From a virus, in the IMG/VR virus record IMGVR_UViG_3300037468_000354, positions 1 through 21,261 of that record: a stretch of DNA of 21,261 nt. One strand, written 5' to 3'. The stretch's first letter is position 1. Each line of letters begins with the position of its first letter. The position numbers were made by a program, and so were the translations under genes. Of this stretch, positions 13,476 to 20,610 are shown in pieces. Below the pieces are notes generated by a model. That model had not been told where the DNA came from. It did no database searches and saw only the letters and a list, made by a program, of their open reading frames with translations.

Positions 13476-13966
13476 AATTCATGAATGAAGTTATTGATTG
13501 GCCATTAGATACCAACATCATTCGAAGAAATTCAGAGTCTCATACCTTTGGTATGGTACGTAGAAATTTAGATGGAAGTTCTCGTGCCCATCAGGGATGG
13601 GATTTTTACGCCAAATCCGGTACCAGGTGTTATTCAGTATCGCGCGGCGAAGTTAAATTTGCCGGTGTACGTGGTGCATTAGGTAATTTGGTTGTAATCA
13701 ATATTGGCAATACTCCTTACTTTACTGCTTATGCCCATCTAAGCAGTATCAATGTATCAGTAGGTGATATTGTTAAAGTAGGTCAGTTTATTGGTTTGAC
13801 CGGGAATACAGGAAATGCTTCAAGCATGGCCGGGGTAGATGAACATCTTCATTTTGAAGTACGTGAAGAAGTTATTACCGGCATTGGCCTGGATAAACGA
13901 ATTAGTCCTATTAAGCTATTTGGCACCTGCCCTTTACAATCACCCCAATTCAGAGAATTTGAATGA
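13472..13966 (+). CDS. Endolysin, M23 (LytM-type) metallopeptidase (164 aa)
   Basis: ATG 13472 overlaps the preceding stop and AAGGTGA lies 5 nt upstream. This is a zinc endopeptidase cutting peptide cross-links in peptidoglycan. Visible M23 motifs: HxxxD as HQGWD (H40, D44), the structural glycine region (SRGEVKFAGVRGALGNLVVI, 58-77), YAHLS with H89, GDIVKVGQFIGLTGNTG (98-114) and the closing HLHFEV (H125, H127). By analogy with LytM, H40, D44 and H127 bind zinc, while H89 and H125 are catalytic. All are present, so it should be active. There is no signal peptide or membrane anchor, so export relies on the holin. It ends with an ATGA overlap into the spanin gene. Confidence 0.9.
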   Translation: MKFMNEVIDWPLDTNIIRRNSESHTFGMVRRNLDGSSRAHQGWDFYAKSGTRCYSVSRGEVKFAGVRGALGNLVVINIGNTPYFTAYAHLSSINVSVGDIVKVGQFIGLTGNTGNASSMAGVDEHLHFEVREEVITGIGLDKRISPIKLFGTCPLQSPQFREFE

Positions 13967-14424
13967 TTCCTTTATGGGCCATTAAAATAATAGCAAGCCT
14001 TGGTTTAGTTACCGGGGCTTATTTTTATTGGAGCTATTTAAATAGTTTTAAACAAAAGTACACAGATGAGGTAGCATTGCATCAAGCTGCTGCTAACAGT
14101 CTTTTAAGTGAAAGACTAAGTAATATCCAAAGTTACAATGATGGCTTAGAGTTGGAGAAGAAATACAATGAAATTACTAAAAAGAATGTTTACTATAAAA
14201 ATTGTATTGCTAATGGCACTTGTTCTATCAGCTTGCGTCAGTCAACCAAAAACAGTGCAGGATTATTGTCAGAAACCTCCGGCACCGACACCAAGTCTGA
14301 TGTTACCAGCGGACGGCTTGATAGAGAGCTACAACAACGTATTCAAGACCACAGAACAGAAATAGAAAAGGCACAGGAGCAAATAAATGGACTACAATCC
14401 TACATCAACAAACATTGCTTATAG
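13963..14424 (+). CDS. Inner-membrane spanin, Rz-like (153 aa)
   Basis: ATG 13963 overlaps the endolysin stop. A single N-terminal membrane span (about 5-25, AIKIIASLGLVTGAYFYWSYL) is followed by a periplasmic, mostly helical region with coiled-coil potential (about 28-75 and 118-147, RELQQRIQDHRTEIEKAQEQ). This is the i-spanin layout: anchored in the inner membrane and pairing with the outer-membrane lipoprotein encoded inside the same gene to disrupt the outer membrane after peptidoglycan is cut. Cysteines in the middle (CIANGTC) and at the end could allow disulfide-linked dimers. Confidence 0.85.
   Translation: MIPLWAIKIIASLGLVTGAYFYWSYLNSFKQKYTDEVALHQAAANSLLSERLSNIQSYNDGLELEKKYNEITKKNVYYKNCIANGTCSISLRQSTKNSAGLLSETSGTDTKSDVTSGRLDRELQQRIQDHRTEIEKAQEQINGLQSYINKHCL
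14168..14365 (+). CDS. Outer-membrane spanin lipoprotein, Rz1-like, embedded in the Rz frame (65 aa)
   Basis: This frame lies wholly inside the i-spanin gene in the +1 register. It has a lipoprotein signal (MKLLKRMFTI, then VLLMALVL) and a lipobox LSAC with the modified Cys at residue 23. The mature part is about 43 residues, containing a proline-rich stretch (QKPPAPTPS). Short size, lipobox, Pro-rich mature segment and embedded position are the hallmarks of Rz1-type o-spanins. A GGAG lies about 12 nt before ATG 14168. A second in-frame ATG at residue 7 would also keep the signal, so the start is slightly uncertain. Not a shadow frame. Confidence 0.88.
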   Translation: MKLLKRMFTIKIVLLMALVLSACVSQPKTVQDYCQKPPAPTPSLMLPADGLIESYNNVFKTTEQK

Positions 14425-14437
14425 ATAGGACGTAAAT

Positions 14438-14605
14438 ATGCCGAACTGTGTATGCAGACAAGCAAGAGCTGTAAGATTAATTAATGCAGGAAAGATTATG
14501 GAAGGTTGTAAAGCAATTGCTTTTGGTGAAGATGGTAAGTATTACAAAGGGTTACATAATCGTAGAGTAGATGAAATGAAGATGTGTATGAGAGGTGGGG
14601 AATAA
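14438..14605 (+). CDS. Cys-containing small protein of unknown function (55 aa)
   Basis: ATG 14438 follows TAGGAC and the frame ends in TAA at 14603-14605, sharing one base with the next ATG (TAATG). The protein starts MPNCVCRQARAVRLINAGK and is basic. Cysteines are at 4, 6, 24 and 50, including a CxC pair; this could hold a metal or form disulfides, but no zinc-ribbon pattern is convincing. It sits between the spanins and the depolymerase. No family is recognised. The good ribosome site and tight packing support a real gene. Confidence 0.65.
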   Translation: MPNCVCRQARAVRLINAGKIMEGCKAIAFGEDGKYYKGLHNRRVDEMKMCMRGGE

Positions 14606-16068
14606 TGGCTTTTACTCCTACATTGTTTGTTACAATTTTAGCAAGCAGAGATCCTGAAACAGGGTTAATACAACCACCTTATACACCAGCACAGGTGTTG
14701 CATGTTAAGAAAACAGGTAATGACACAACTGGTACAGGTACATTTGCAAATCCTTATTTAACAATTAATAAAGCTCAGTCAATGTTACAACCATCAGGTG
14801 AGATTTGGGTCTATGCTGGTAGGTATTTTGAGTCAACCGTGGCTAATCCTTATGTCCCTGCGCAAGTTTTACTCTCACCAATATACGCCGCAACAGCACC
14901 ACAAATTAATGGGACAGTTGCACACCCTTGTGTTCTTAAAGCAGCAGTGGGTGAAGAGGGTTCTGTAATTATTGACGGTGGTGGTACATTAGCTGGATTA
15001 GTAACCCAAGCAAAAAGTAATTGGGTTATCTCGGGAATTCGTTTTGAGAACTGCATGAACGCAGGTATAGGTTCTCAAGGTGGCGCGGTACTTACACCAA
15101 ATCTAGCCAACCTTTCCAATAATTGGAGAATTGAAAACTGTCTGGTCAAGGGAGTTGATTCATATGATACCGGTGGGAACGTTTCAGGTATTGCGCCGTG
15201 GGGTACAAAAGACTGGGTAATTACTAATTGTTATATAACTGACATTCGCCGCAATGCGGGCGCTGGTGCCAACAGAGTTGCCTTGATGCAAACTTATGGT
15301 GCAATTAATTTGTTAGTTGAAAACTGTCAAGGTGATCAGGCCGATTATGGTTTCTTTGCTAAAGACCACTTCTTATATCCCGATCTCGTTACTCCATACA
15401 AAGGCGCAACAATAAAAAATTGCAGATTCAAAACTCGTGGCATACCTTTTTACCTAAGTATCAGAGGTGGTGGAACTGCTCATTGTGGTGAAACGTTGGT
15501 TCAAAACAGTATTCTACACCATACAGGAGTTGAGACTGGATTTGCTTCAGTTTACGTAGATATGGGAGGAGCTTTAGGTCAGTCATCTTTGCTGACAATT
15601 GAAAACTCTATTATCAGAGCACCTTCTGCCGGAAGTACAAATGGTGTCACTGTATCTGGTTTTGCTAGTGTAAATGTGCGCAACAACATCATCATTGATT
15701 CTGCCACTCAGATACAAATGATGAACCAAGGACAACCTACTTTACTCACTGCTTGTAATAATAACGCCTATGCAACATTCACCAATGCACGTATGAACTC
15801 CTTCGGTGTAGGTGATGTGAATATGAACTGGGCAAGTTGGAGAGTAGCAACAATAGGTAACCCTTCTAGCCTTGGCCTTAGTAATCCCGATTCATTATCT
15901 GTCCTCTCTACCACGGCAGCAATGCTTGAGAATATGGCGAGCGATGACTATAGATTCAAAGCTGGCTCACCAACCATTGGATTGGGTGTTGGTGGGATTA
16001 ATGCAGGACCATACCAAACAAACAGCGAGTATATCGGATTGCTACCAACTTACAGTGCAGGAGTTTAA
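14605..16068 (+). CDS. Right-handed beta-helix protein, probable tailspike/depolymerase (487 aa)
   Basis: The start chosen is ATG 14605 with AGGTGGGG about 5 nt upstream; an upstream in-frame GTG (14584) lies inside the previous gene and has no ribosome site. After a short N-terminal anchor (1-30) comes a pectate lyase/DUF1565-like opening (HVKKTGNDTTGTGTFANPYL, then KAQSMLQPSGEIWVYAGRY; about 33-75). Repeated strand-turn units follow (about 105-410): VISGIRFENC, WRIENCLVKG, WVITNCYITD, LLVENCQGD, ATIKNCRFK, ETLVQNSIL, LLTIENSIIR, NVRNNIII. Such helices in phages cleave host capsule, O-antigen or exopolysaccharide. Catalytic residues cannot be named. The end (YRFKAGSPTIGLG) is typical of pectate-lyase-like proteins. 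A structural-only role is the alternative. Confidence 0.75.
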   Translation: MAFTPTLFVTILASRDPETGLIQPPYTPAQVLHVKKTGNDTTGTGTFANPYLTINKAQSMLQPSGEIWVYAGRYFESTVANPYVPAQVLLSPIYAATAPQINGTVAHPCVLKAAVGEEGSVIIDGGGTLAGLVTQAKSNWVISGIRFENCMNAGIGSQGGAVLTPNLANLSNNWRIENCLVKGVDSYDTGGNVSGIAPWGTKDWVITNCYITDIRRNAGAGANRVALMQTYGAINLLVENCQGDQADYGFFAKDHFLYPDLVTPYKGATIKNCRFKTRGIPFYLSIRGGGTAHCGETLVQNSILHHTGVETGFASVYVDMGGALGQSSLLTIENSIIRAPSAGSTNGVTVSGFASVNVRNNIIIDSATQIQMMNQGQPTLLTACNNNAYATFTNARMNSFGVGDVNMNWASWRVATIGNPSSLGLSNPDSLSVLSTTAAMLENMASDDYRFKAGSPTIGLGVGGINAGPYQTNSEYIGLLPTYSAGV

Positions 16069-16071
16069 TAG

Positions 16072-17739
16072 ATGGCTAATTATTTAGAGCATTTGGCCTC
16101 ACCTAGTACAAACACGGTCACTGTACCCGCTGTACTTTTACCCTCCGCCAATTGGGTTGTACGGGTAAAGTTTAGAATACCAGCAGGTGTCACTGGAGAT
16201 GTTAATTTATTCGGGGAAGAGTCTAACACAAACAACAGATTTTTTGTAAACCCAACTACTGGTAGGATAGCCTTCCGCAGTGCTGGTACTGTTTACAATT
16301 CTAATGTTGTTACAATTAATAATGGGACGATCTGTACTGTTGAATACCAAAGGGTTGGATCCCAAACTTTAATAAAACTCAATGGTACAACTGTTACAAC
16401 ATTAGGATACGTTGTAACTATGGCCACACCCTTCACTAGATTGGGAAGCTCATCTACAAGTAGGACAAGGGTTGACCTTTACCAAGTAGAAGTAATTTCA
16501 TCCACAGTAAATATGAACTGGAATGCGGATGGAGTTACTAGTGGCACAGTATTTCCAGATTTAATTGCTGGTAATAATGGGGTTCTTACTAACTTCGCAG
16601 GTAATCCTTGGAAAGCTGAAGCAACAATTAATACAATCAGTAATCCAATCCCTGCTGATGGTGCTTTTTCAGGGACAGCTACAGGCTACACTTCAGGTGC
16701 TGCAACTTTAACTACCCCATTGATTGGTGGTGGGACTGTAAGTGCCTCTGTGACAATAGCATCAGGCACAGACCCACTAGCCTTTACTGGAACATACCCA
16801 CCCCCTGTCAGTACCCAAGTATACCCAATTATGGGTGTATCCCATGTTCATGCTTTGACCCAAGCTGTAGTAACAGCTACTCAGGGTTCTGTTGTTGGTG
16901 CTCCTGCTGGGTACACAATTGTCCCACTTAATTTTCCTGTAACAGATAACCCTCAATATATTACAGCTAACTTGATTGTCACCCCAGTAACTGGGGATTT
17001 ATTAATACACGACTCTGCTGACATTACTGTTGATCCAAGTGGATTCTGGACAGCAGAAGATCCCACAGTGACGATTGTAATTCACCAAGTATTACTAACT
17101 GGTGTTGTATATATATACGAGTTCACATTAGACGAAGGTGGTGTAATTGACAACACTCCAAATTCTTTTACCTTCACAGCGGTAACTAATGCAAATATCA
17201 GTAATTTCTACACATCAAATGAGGTGACCATTGCAGGTCTTGGTAGTGGAGTAAACGCTGATTTGACAGTGGTTGGTGGACTCTACAGTAAGAACGATGG
17301 TGCGTTCACCTCAGATGCTGGGGTTATTGCTAATGGGGATACACTAAAACTTAGACGTGCCTCTAGTGCTAGTTATTCAACTGCTGTGAATGTAGACGTA
17401 ACAGTTGGTACTTACACAACTACTTATTCAATAACCACTAAAGTTGATAATGATCCAGACAATATCAAGTTTGTAACTCTCTCAGCTCTTAGTAATATTG
17501 AAACCATAGAAGGTGTTACTGGTAGTGTTCCCATTTCTATTACTGGTGGGCAGTACAGTAAGAATAGTGGTGCGTTTACTTCTACAGCAGGTACAGTGGT
17601 CAACACTGATACTATCCAGCTTTCAGCAGCTAACGGTGCAACTGTTACTGTGACAATAGGTAGTAAAACATTCTCATGGTCTTCTGTAGGTAGTGGTAAC
17701 AATGGAATTAAACGTTCTATAATTCATGCTATTAAATAA
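16072..17739 (+). CDS. Virion-associated protein with LamG-like N-terminus and Ig-like repeats (555 aa)
   Basis: ATG 16072 has AGGAG 10 nt upstream. Residues 1-165 look like a concanavalin/LamG sandwich (VVRVKFRIPAGVTGDVNLFG, RIAFRSAG, YQRVGSQTLIKLNG, RVDLYQVEVIS), a carbohydrate-binding fold. The middle (about 185-355) is beta-rich with no assigned family. The end contains two Ig-like repeats (about 363-461 and 462-545), each with a YSKNxGAFTS motif exactly 90 residues apart (405 and 495), preceded by a 'V.I.G' strand and followed by an 'AGxVxNxDTxxL' segment. This fits a surface-exposed virion protein binding glycans, encoded directly after the depolymerase. Confidence 0.7.
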   Translation: MANYLEHLASPSTNTVTVPAVLLPSANWVVRVKFRIPAGVTGDVNLFGEESNTNNRFFVNPTTGRIAFRSAGTVYNSNVVTINNGTICTVEYQRVGSQTLIKLNGTTVTTLGYVVTMATPFTRLGSSSTSRTRVDLYQVEVISSTVNMNWNADGVTSGTVFPDLIAGNNGVLTNFAGNPWKAEATINTISNPIPADGAFSGTATGYTSGAATLTTPLIGGGTVSASVTIASGTDPLAFTGTYPPPVSTQVYPIMGVSHVHALTQAVVTATQGSVVGAPAGYTIVPLNFPVTDNPQYITANLIVTPVTGDLLIHDSADITVDPSGFWTAEDPTVTIVIHQVLLTGVVYIYEFTLDEGGVIDNTPNSFTFTAVTNANISNFYTSNEVTIAGLGSGVNADLTVVGGLYSKNDGAFTSDAGVIANGDTLKLRRASSASYSTAVNVDVTVGTYTTTYSITTKVDNDPDNIKFVTLSALSNIETIEGVTGSVPISITGGQYSKNSGAFTSTAGTVVNTDTIQLSAANGATVTVTIGSKTFSWSSVGSGNNGIKRSIIHAIK

Positions 17740-17751
17740 TTGGGGAATGCC

Positions 17752-18021
17752 ATGCAAGAATTTACATTAAACAGTACAAGTACACCTTTGGTAATAGGCA
17801 TTAGCCAATTTGACGAAACTACTTCTATTGTATGCACTCCAACGAGTGCTACATATACTTTAGAGTACTCCTGCAGTCACCATAAGAGCACTTCTCCCAG
17901 GTGGGTAAGTGATTCAGAACTGACTGCAGTTAATGTACAAAAGACTGTAGAATTCGGGAAGATTACTATGATCCGGGTAACTCTTGTTTCCGGTACCAGT
18001 GTTACAGTAGACGTAGTTTAA
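17752..18021 (+). CDS. Small beta-rich phage protein (89 aa)
   Basis: The start chosen is ATG 17752, with GGGGA 7 nt upstream; a TTG twelve bases earlier is in frame but lacks a ribosome site. The sequence alternates polar and hydrophobic residues (LVIGISQFDETTSIVC, ATYTLEYSCS, ITMIRVTLVSGTSVTVDVV), consistent with a small beta sandwich. No family is recognised. Placed immediately before the portal gene (about 16 nt), it may be a minor virion or head-decoration component, but that is only context. Confidence 0.7.
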   Translation: MQEFTLNSTSTPLVIGISQFDETTSIVCTPTSATYTLEYSCSHHKSTSPRWVSDSELTAVNVQKTVEFGKITMIRVTLVSGTSVTVDVV

Positions 18022-18037
18022 CGATTAGGAAATGTTT

Positions 18038-20212
18038 ATGCAGTCCGATAAAAGCGTACTTGATATTGACCAAGACGATGATGACAAAGATGTTCAGAAG
18101 GAATGGCTTCCTAAATGGGAAAGCCTTCCTTCGTTGATGAACATGAAACGTGATTACGTCGATGCAAAGCCATTTAAAGATCTTCATGTAAATAAGATAA
18201 ATAATTGGCTTGATAATTATCATGTACGTGGTGCAGCTCAGCCTAAAACCCCTAAAGGGTTCAGTTCCGTTCAGCCTAAACTTATTCGTAAGCAGGCTGA
18301 ATGGCGCTATGCTCCACTGTCTGAACCTTTTCTAAGTACGCCCGATTTATTTATCGCATCTCCAGTATCTTGGGAAGATAAAGAAGGTGCTATGCAGCAC
18401 CAATTGATTTTGAATAATCAATTCTCTACTGTGATTGACCGTGTTGAATTTATCGATGAGTACGTCAGAACTGCAGTAGATGAAGGTACTGTAATTGTCA
18501 GAACAGGTTGGGAATATGAAGAAGCCAATACTACTGAGAAAGTAGATCAGTATGAATTCATTGATCCAACGTCCCAGGAAGAACATCAGTTAACTCTCGA
18601 AAATTTAGAGTTAGCGCGCGATGGTATGATGCACCATAAGCCTGAATGGGAATCGGCATTACAGCACTCATTACTTGCGCAACGTCCTTTGATGCCGAGA
18701 TATGTACGATCAATATTTGAAACTAAAACTAGAGTGATTGTTAATCAACCAAGTGTTGAAGTAATCAATACAGCCAATTTGACTATTGATCCTACTTGCA
18801 ATGGTAATATCGATAAAGCTCAGTTTTTGGTTTACGCGTTTGAAACATCGCTGTCAGATTTAAAGAAATCAGGTAATTATTTTAATCTGGAGAATATTAT
18901 TATAGCTCCAGGTACCCATAGAAATACTGATCCAGATTTTACAGCAGATGGGGATAGTGCATTTAATTTTGCAGACAAAGACAGAAGTAAGTTAGTTGCC
19001 TATGAATATTGGGGTTATCACGATATTCACCAAGATGGGACTATGCATTCGTTTGTCGCTACTTGGGTAAAGGATGTTCTAATTAGATTAGAAACAAATC
19101 CATTCCCGGATAAAAAATTTCCATTCATAAAAGTTAAGTATTTGCCTGTACGTAGATCTGCTTACGGTGAACCAGATGGTGCATTGATTGAAGATAATCA
19201 AAAGATTGTTGGTGCTGTTACCAGAGGTATCGTAGATATTATCGGGCGTAGTGCTAACGGTCAGATGGGTACCATGAAAGGTGCCCTTGATGTAGTCAAC
19301 CGTAGGCGTTTTGATGCTGGTTTGGATTATGAATTCAATGGTAATACCAGACCTGAACAAGCATTTTACATGCATAAATATCCTGAGATTCCTCAATCAG
19401 CCCCGTTGATGTTACAACATCAAAACAGTGAAGCTGAAAGTTTTACCGGGGTAAAAGCCTTTTCTGCGGGCTTAACTGGTGATGCATTAGGACGTACTTC
19501 CGCTGCTGGTGTACGTGGGGTATTGGATGCTGCAAGTAAACGTGAAGTAGCAATTCTACGTAGACTGGCAAAAGGCATTATTGAAATAGGTAAAAAGATT
19601 ATTGCCATGAATACGGAGTTTCTTAGCGAAAAAGAAATTATCCGTGTCACTAATGAAGATTTTGTTGAGATCCAAAAGGATAAGTTAGTAGGTAAGTATG
19701 ATCTTAAATTGAATATCAGTACTGCTGAAGAAGACGTTACTAAAGCACAAGAACTGGCATTTATGTTACAAACCGTAGGTAATACTGCCGGCCCTGAAAT
19801 GACTCAAATCATTTTGGCTGACATTGCCAGGTTACGTAAGATGCCTGATCTGGCTAAAAAGATTGAGACGTACAAGCCCCAGCCTGATCCATTTGAGCAG
19901 ATGCTCAAGGAATTGGAAATTGAAAAAATGCGTGCTGATATCATGGAACGTCAGGCTGTTGCTCAAGAACGTATGGCACAGGCTCAATTGAATATGGCTA
20001 AAGCCGGTACCGAAGGAGTTAAGCAAGGTAATATTCAATCCGCCACTGACTTGACCAACTTGGACTTAATTGAACAGGAGTCAGGTGTGAAACAAGAACG
20101 TGAGTTGCAAAAATCTTCAGCTCAAGCCGAAGCAAATATGAAACTCAAGTTATTTGAAAAACAAGTAGATGAAGTCTTTAGTGCACCTAAAGAAAACCCA
20201 ACGGGGGAGTAA
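18038..20212 (+). CDS. Portal protein (724 aa)
   Basis: Two ATGs (18032 and 18038) are in frame; AGGA at 18027-18030 is spaced properly only for 18038. The length is close to P22 gp1 (725 aa). An acidic N-terminus precedes the core. Portal-like segments include RRSAYGEPDGALIEDNQKIV, VTRGIVDIIGRSANGQMGTM and, further on, GVKAFSAGLTGDALGRTSAA and GVLDAASKREVAILRRLAKG, which resemble the clip/stem region of large podovirus portals. The last about 110 residues form a long helical, Gln/Ala-rich coiled coil (EQMLKELEIEKMRADIMERQ), comparable to the P22 barrel. The portal dodecamer is the DNA entry channel and binds TerL. The scaffold gene follows, as expected. Confidence 0.85.
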   Translation: MQSDKSVLDIDQDDDDKDVQKEWLPKWESLPSLMNMKRDYVDAKPFKDLHVNKINNWLDNYHVRGAAQPKTPKGFSSVQPKLIRKQAEWRYAPLSEPFLSTPDLFIASPVSWEDKEGAMQHQLILNNQFSTVIDRVEFIDEYVRTAVDEGTVIVRTGWEYEEANTTEKVDQYEFIDPTSQEEHQLTLENLELARDGMMHHKPEWESALQHSLLAQRPLMPRYVRSIFETKTRVIVNQPSVEVINTANLTIDPTCNGNIDKAQFLVYAFETSLSDLKKSGNYFNLENIIIAPGTHRNTDPDFTADGDSAFNFADKDRSKLVAYEYWGYHDIHQDGTMHSFVATWVKDVLIRLETNPFPDKKFPFIKVKYLPVRRSAYGEPDGALIEDNQKIVGAVTRGIVDIIGRSANGQMGTMKGALDVVNRRRFDAGLDYEFNGNTRPEQAFYMHKYPEIPQSAPLMLQHQNSEAESFTGVKAFSAGLTGDALGRTSAAGVRGVLDAASKREVAILRRLAKGIIEIGKKIIAMNTEFLSEKEIIRVTNEDFVEIQKDKLVGKYDLKLNISTAEEDVTKAQELAFMLQTVGNTAGPEMTQIILADIARLRKMPDLAKKIETYKPQPDPFEQMLKELEIEKMRADIMERQAVAQERMAQAQLNMAKAGTEGVKQGNIQSATDLTNLDLIEQESGVKQERELQKSSAQAEANMKLKLFEKQVDEVFSAPKENPTGE

Positions 20213-20217
20213 TCCCC
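20203..20217 (+). terminator. Weak hairpin over the portal stop codon
   Basis: GGGG (20203-20206) pairs with CCCC (20214-20217), followed by TTTAACC. The stem is only 4-5 bp, so at most it would attenuate transcription or shape mRNA between the portal and scaffold genes. Confidence 0.25.
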
Positions 20218-20266
20218 TTTAACCTATCCTACGGGTAATGCCGGGGGACACACGAAGGAAGTAAAG

Positions 20267-20608
20267 ATGAACGGCGAAAGTATTAATGAATTAGAAGCAG
20301 CAATAACAGTTAACAAAAGTGTTATTGAACTAGCAGATGCATTGGAACGTTTGGAACGTAATCCTGATTTTATTAAAGTTGTACAGCAAGGATATTTCAC
20401 TGAAACTGCAGTACGGTTGGTAGCCTTCAAAGGTTCTCAACAATGTATTGGTCAAGTGGAAATAGATACCGATAAAGATATCGTTAGTATCGGTAAATTC
20501 CGTCATTATCTTTCAGGTATTCGTCGCAATGCTGATATTGCTAAAAACACTATTAATGATTGCCTGGAAATGATTGCTGAATTACAAACCCAAGGCGAGG
20601 ATGAATAA
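20267..20608 (+). CDS. Conserved small protein between portal and scaffold (113 aa)
   Basis: ATG 20267 follows a strong ribosome site (AAGGAAG). Mostly helical, it contains ELADALERLERNPDFIKVVQ then GYFTETAVRLVAFKGSQ, and a C-terminal helix (RRNADIAKNTINDCLEMIAE) ending acidic. I recall similar small proteins of the 'LERLxxNPDFxKVxxxGYFxxEAVRLV' kind beside portal and scaffold genes in other podoviruses, without a settled function. A role in head assembly is inferred from position. Confidence 0.75.
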   Translation: MNGESINELEAAITVNKSVIELADALERLERNPDFIKVVQQGYFTETAVRLVAFKGSQQCIGQVEIDTDKDIVSIGKFRHYLSGIRRNADIAKNTINDCLEMIAELQTQGEDE

Positions 20609-20610
20609 TT

